Under the pieces are notes generated by a model. It did no database searches and had not been told where the DNA came from. It saw only the letters and a list, made by a program, of their open reading frames with translations. The position numbers and the translations under genes are program-made. A stretch of 64,000 nt of DNA, taken from assembly GCF_019396325.1 (NCBI RefSeq), contig NZ_JAHKRO010000046.1, forward strand, positions 1 to 64,000. Direction: 5' to 3'. Position 1 is the stretch's first letter. Every line of letters starts with the position of its first letter. Source of the DNA: Nonomuraea ceibae. GTDB lineage: Bacteria > Actinomycetota > Actinomycetes > Streptosporangiales > Streptosporangiaceae. Of the stretch, positions 63,420-64,000 are shown piece after piece.

Positions 63420-63869
63420 TCACCACCCGGCATCATCCTCGAACTCCCACTCTCCGATCCGGCCGATCTTCAAGGCCAGTTCACTCCACGTAGGCGCCTC
63501 CAGCACGGCAATCCGATCGCTCAGCCACTCGGTCACCTTGTCGGGATGAAGCTCGCCAACGAAGAGCCAGTGCCGGCCAATCAGAAACGGATGATCCCTG
63601 AGCTGCTCAGCCAAGGCCGACGGAGTGCAGACGGTGAGCTGGAATCGTTCCTCACCTCGTTCTCCCTGAGGACCGACATACATTTCCAGAAGCATGCAGC
63701 CGTGAGCCGGATCGCCACCCGCCCCGAGATCGACCCAACGAAACTCTCCCACTCGCGCTCTCACAGCCCCATGATCCCTCAAGACAAGCCGTCGTCCGGG
63801 CACCACGGAACTGAACGCGGACCATTCCAGATCCAAGTACGCGCCGCCTTTCATCTCGACGGAGGACAT
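63420..63869 (-). CDS. Imm8-like immunity family protein
   Basis: A 149-residue acidic protein with HGCMLLEMYVGPQGERGEERFQLTVCTPSALAEQL and HPFLIGRHWLFVGELHPDKVTEWLSDRIAVLEAPTWSELALKIG. The GPxGExGEExFxLxVCTP string is the hallmark I associate with Imm8 (immunity protein 8), an antidote family of polymorphic toxin systems. No toxin gene is adjacent on the left; the right neighbour is cut by the window edge. ATG 63869 follows AGGAGGGTGGGG in the preceding gene. Confidence 0.65.
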   Translation of the reverse strand: MSSVEMKGGAYLDLEWSAFSSVVPGRRLVLRDHGAVRARVGEFRWVDLGAGGDPAHGCMLLEMYVGPQGERGEERFQLTVCTPSALAEQLRDHPFLIGRHWLFVGELHPDKVTEWLSDRIAVLEAPTWSELALKIGRIGEWEFEDDAGW

Positions 63870-63875
63870 CGCGCA

Positions 63876-64000
63876 CTACCCCACCCTCCTAACCGGATAA
63901 ACAAGAATGAGATCCACCCCCGGCCGCGTATACAACCGCAACCGATAGCGGCCGGCCCCATTACGCGCGAGATTGGGAAATCGCACATTGCTGGCCGACA
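63876..64000 (-). CDS. Partial gene, C-terminal end, unknown function
   Basis: The last 40 codons of a gene that begins beyond the right edge, ending at TAG 63876-63878: SNVRFPNLARNGAGRYRLRL, then YTRPGVDLILVYPVRRVG. GAGRYRLRLYTRPG recalls the end of small actinomycete proteins found beside immunity genes, but no family can be claimed. It overlaps the ribosome site of the Imm8-like gene six bases downstream, so the two are cotranscribed. Confidence 0.6.
   Translation of the reverse strand, partial: SASNVRFPNLARNGAGRYRLRLYTRPGVDLILVYPVRRVG

Overview
This is a 64 kb chromosomal window from a high-GC actinomycete. The secE-nusG-rplK-rplA-lipoprotein-rplJ-rplL-rpoB order with tRNA-Trp before secE, the frequent GTG and TTG starts, the leaderless-looking promoters, the EspL/EspC-type proteins and an IdeR-type regulator all fit Actinomycetota. 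Protein resemblance suggests the Streptosporangiaceae (Nonomuraea-like), which is an impression and not proven. No insertion sequence, CRISPR array or rRNA gene was seen.

Layout. 1-6.5 kb (minus strand): the end of the transcription/translation cluster, with tRNA-Trp, secE, nusG, rplK, rplA, an LppX/LprG-type lipoprotein, rplJ with its own promoter and an L10-binding leader, rplL, two small Mce-associated-like membrane proteins, and the first codons of rpoB (TTG start, clear promoter). 6.6-10.4 kb: aspartate-type aminotransferase, adenosine deaminase, and an ECF sigma factor/anti-sigma pair. 10.5-16.4 kb: a methyltransferase, then a sugar ABC importer (lipoprotein plus two permeases) behind two DasR-like operator sites, then a large acyl-CoA dehydrogenase. 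16.4-19.3 kb: amino-acid permease with a divergent Lrp regulator, a winged-helix regulator/membrane-protein pair behind twin palindromes, and very short ORFs. 19.4-21.6 kb: a type VII secretion-associated cassette (two YbaB/EspL-like proteins, an EspC-like protein, a membrane effector-like protein, a small acidic protein). 21.6-28 kb: thiolase, then two successive surface-protein/class F sortase pairs.

28-47 kb: acyl-CoA dehydrogenase, alpha/beta hydrolase, PAS-GAF-PP2C-HATPase phosphatase, IdeR, UdgX-type uracil-DNA protein, MFS exporter, pdxH, citrate synthase, a large membrane-tethered binding protein, serC, rhomboid, crotonase and short-chain dehydrogenase, a STAS anti-anti-sigma protein, a K+ channel with RCK domain, and a Co/Ni ECF importer (CbiMN fusion, CbiQ, CbiO). 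47-59.6 kb: glycosyltransferase, CGNR regulator divergent from a methyltransferase, leaderless Ser/Thr kinase, DLH-like hydrolase, quinone-oxidoreductase-like enzyme, NarL-type two-component system, a class A beta-lactamase homologue lacking the usual Glu166, and a flavodoxin-like oxidoreductase.

59.6-64 kb looks accessory: a trypsin-like protease fused to a KAP-type membrane P-loop NTPase, a P-loop kinase-like protein, a YxiG-like protein, an Imm8-like protein and several very small genes. The strongest candidates for undescribed biology are the protease-KAP fusion, the two sortase/substrate pairs whose tails carry a G-[AV]-D-T-G motif in place of LPXTG, the orphan EspL/EspC/effector cassette, and the beta-lactamase homologue with a rewired active site.
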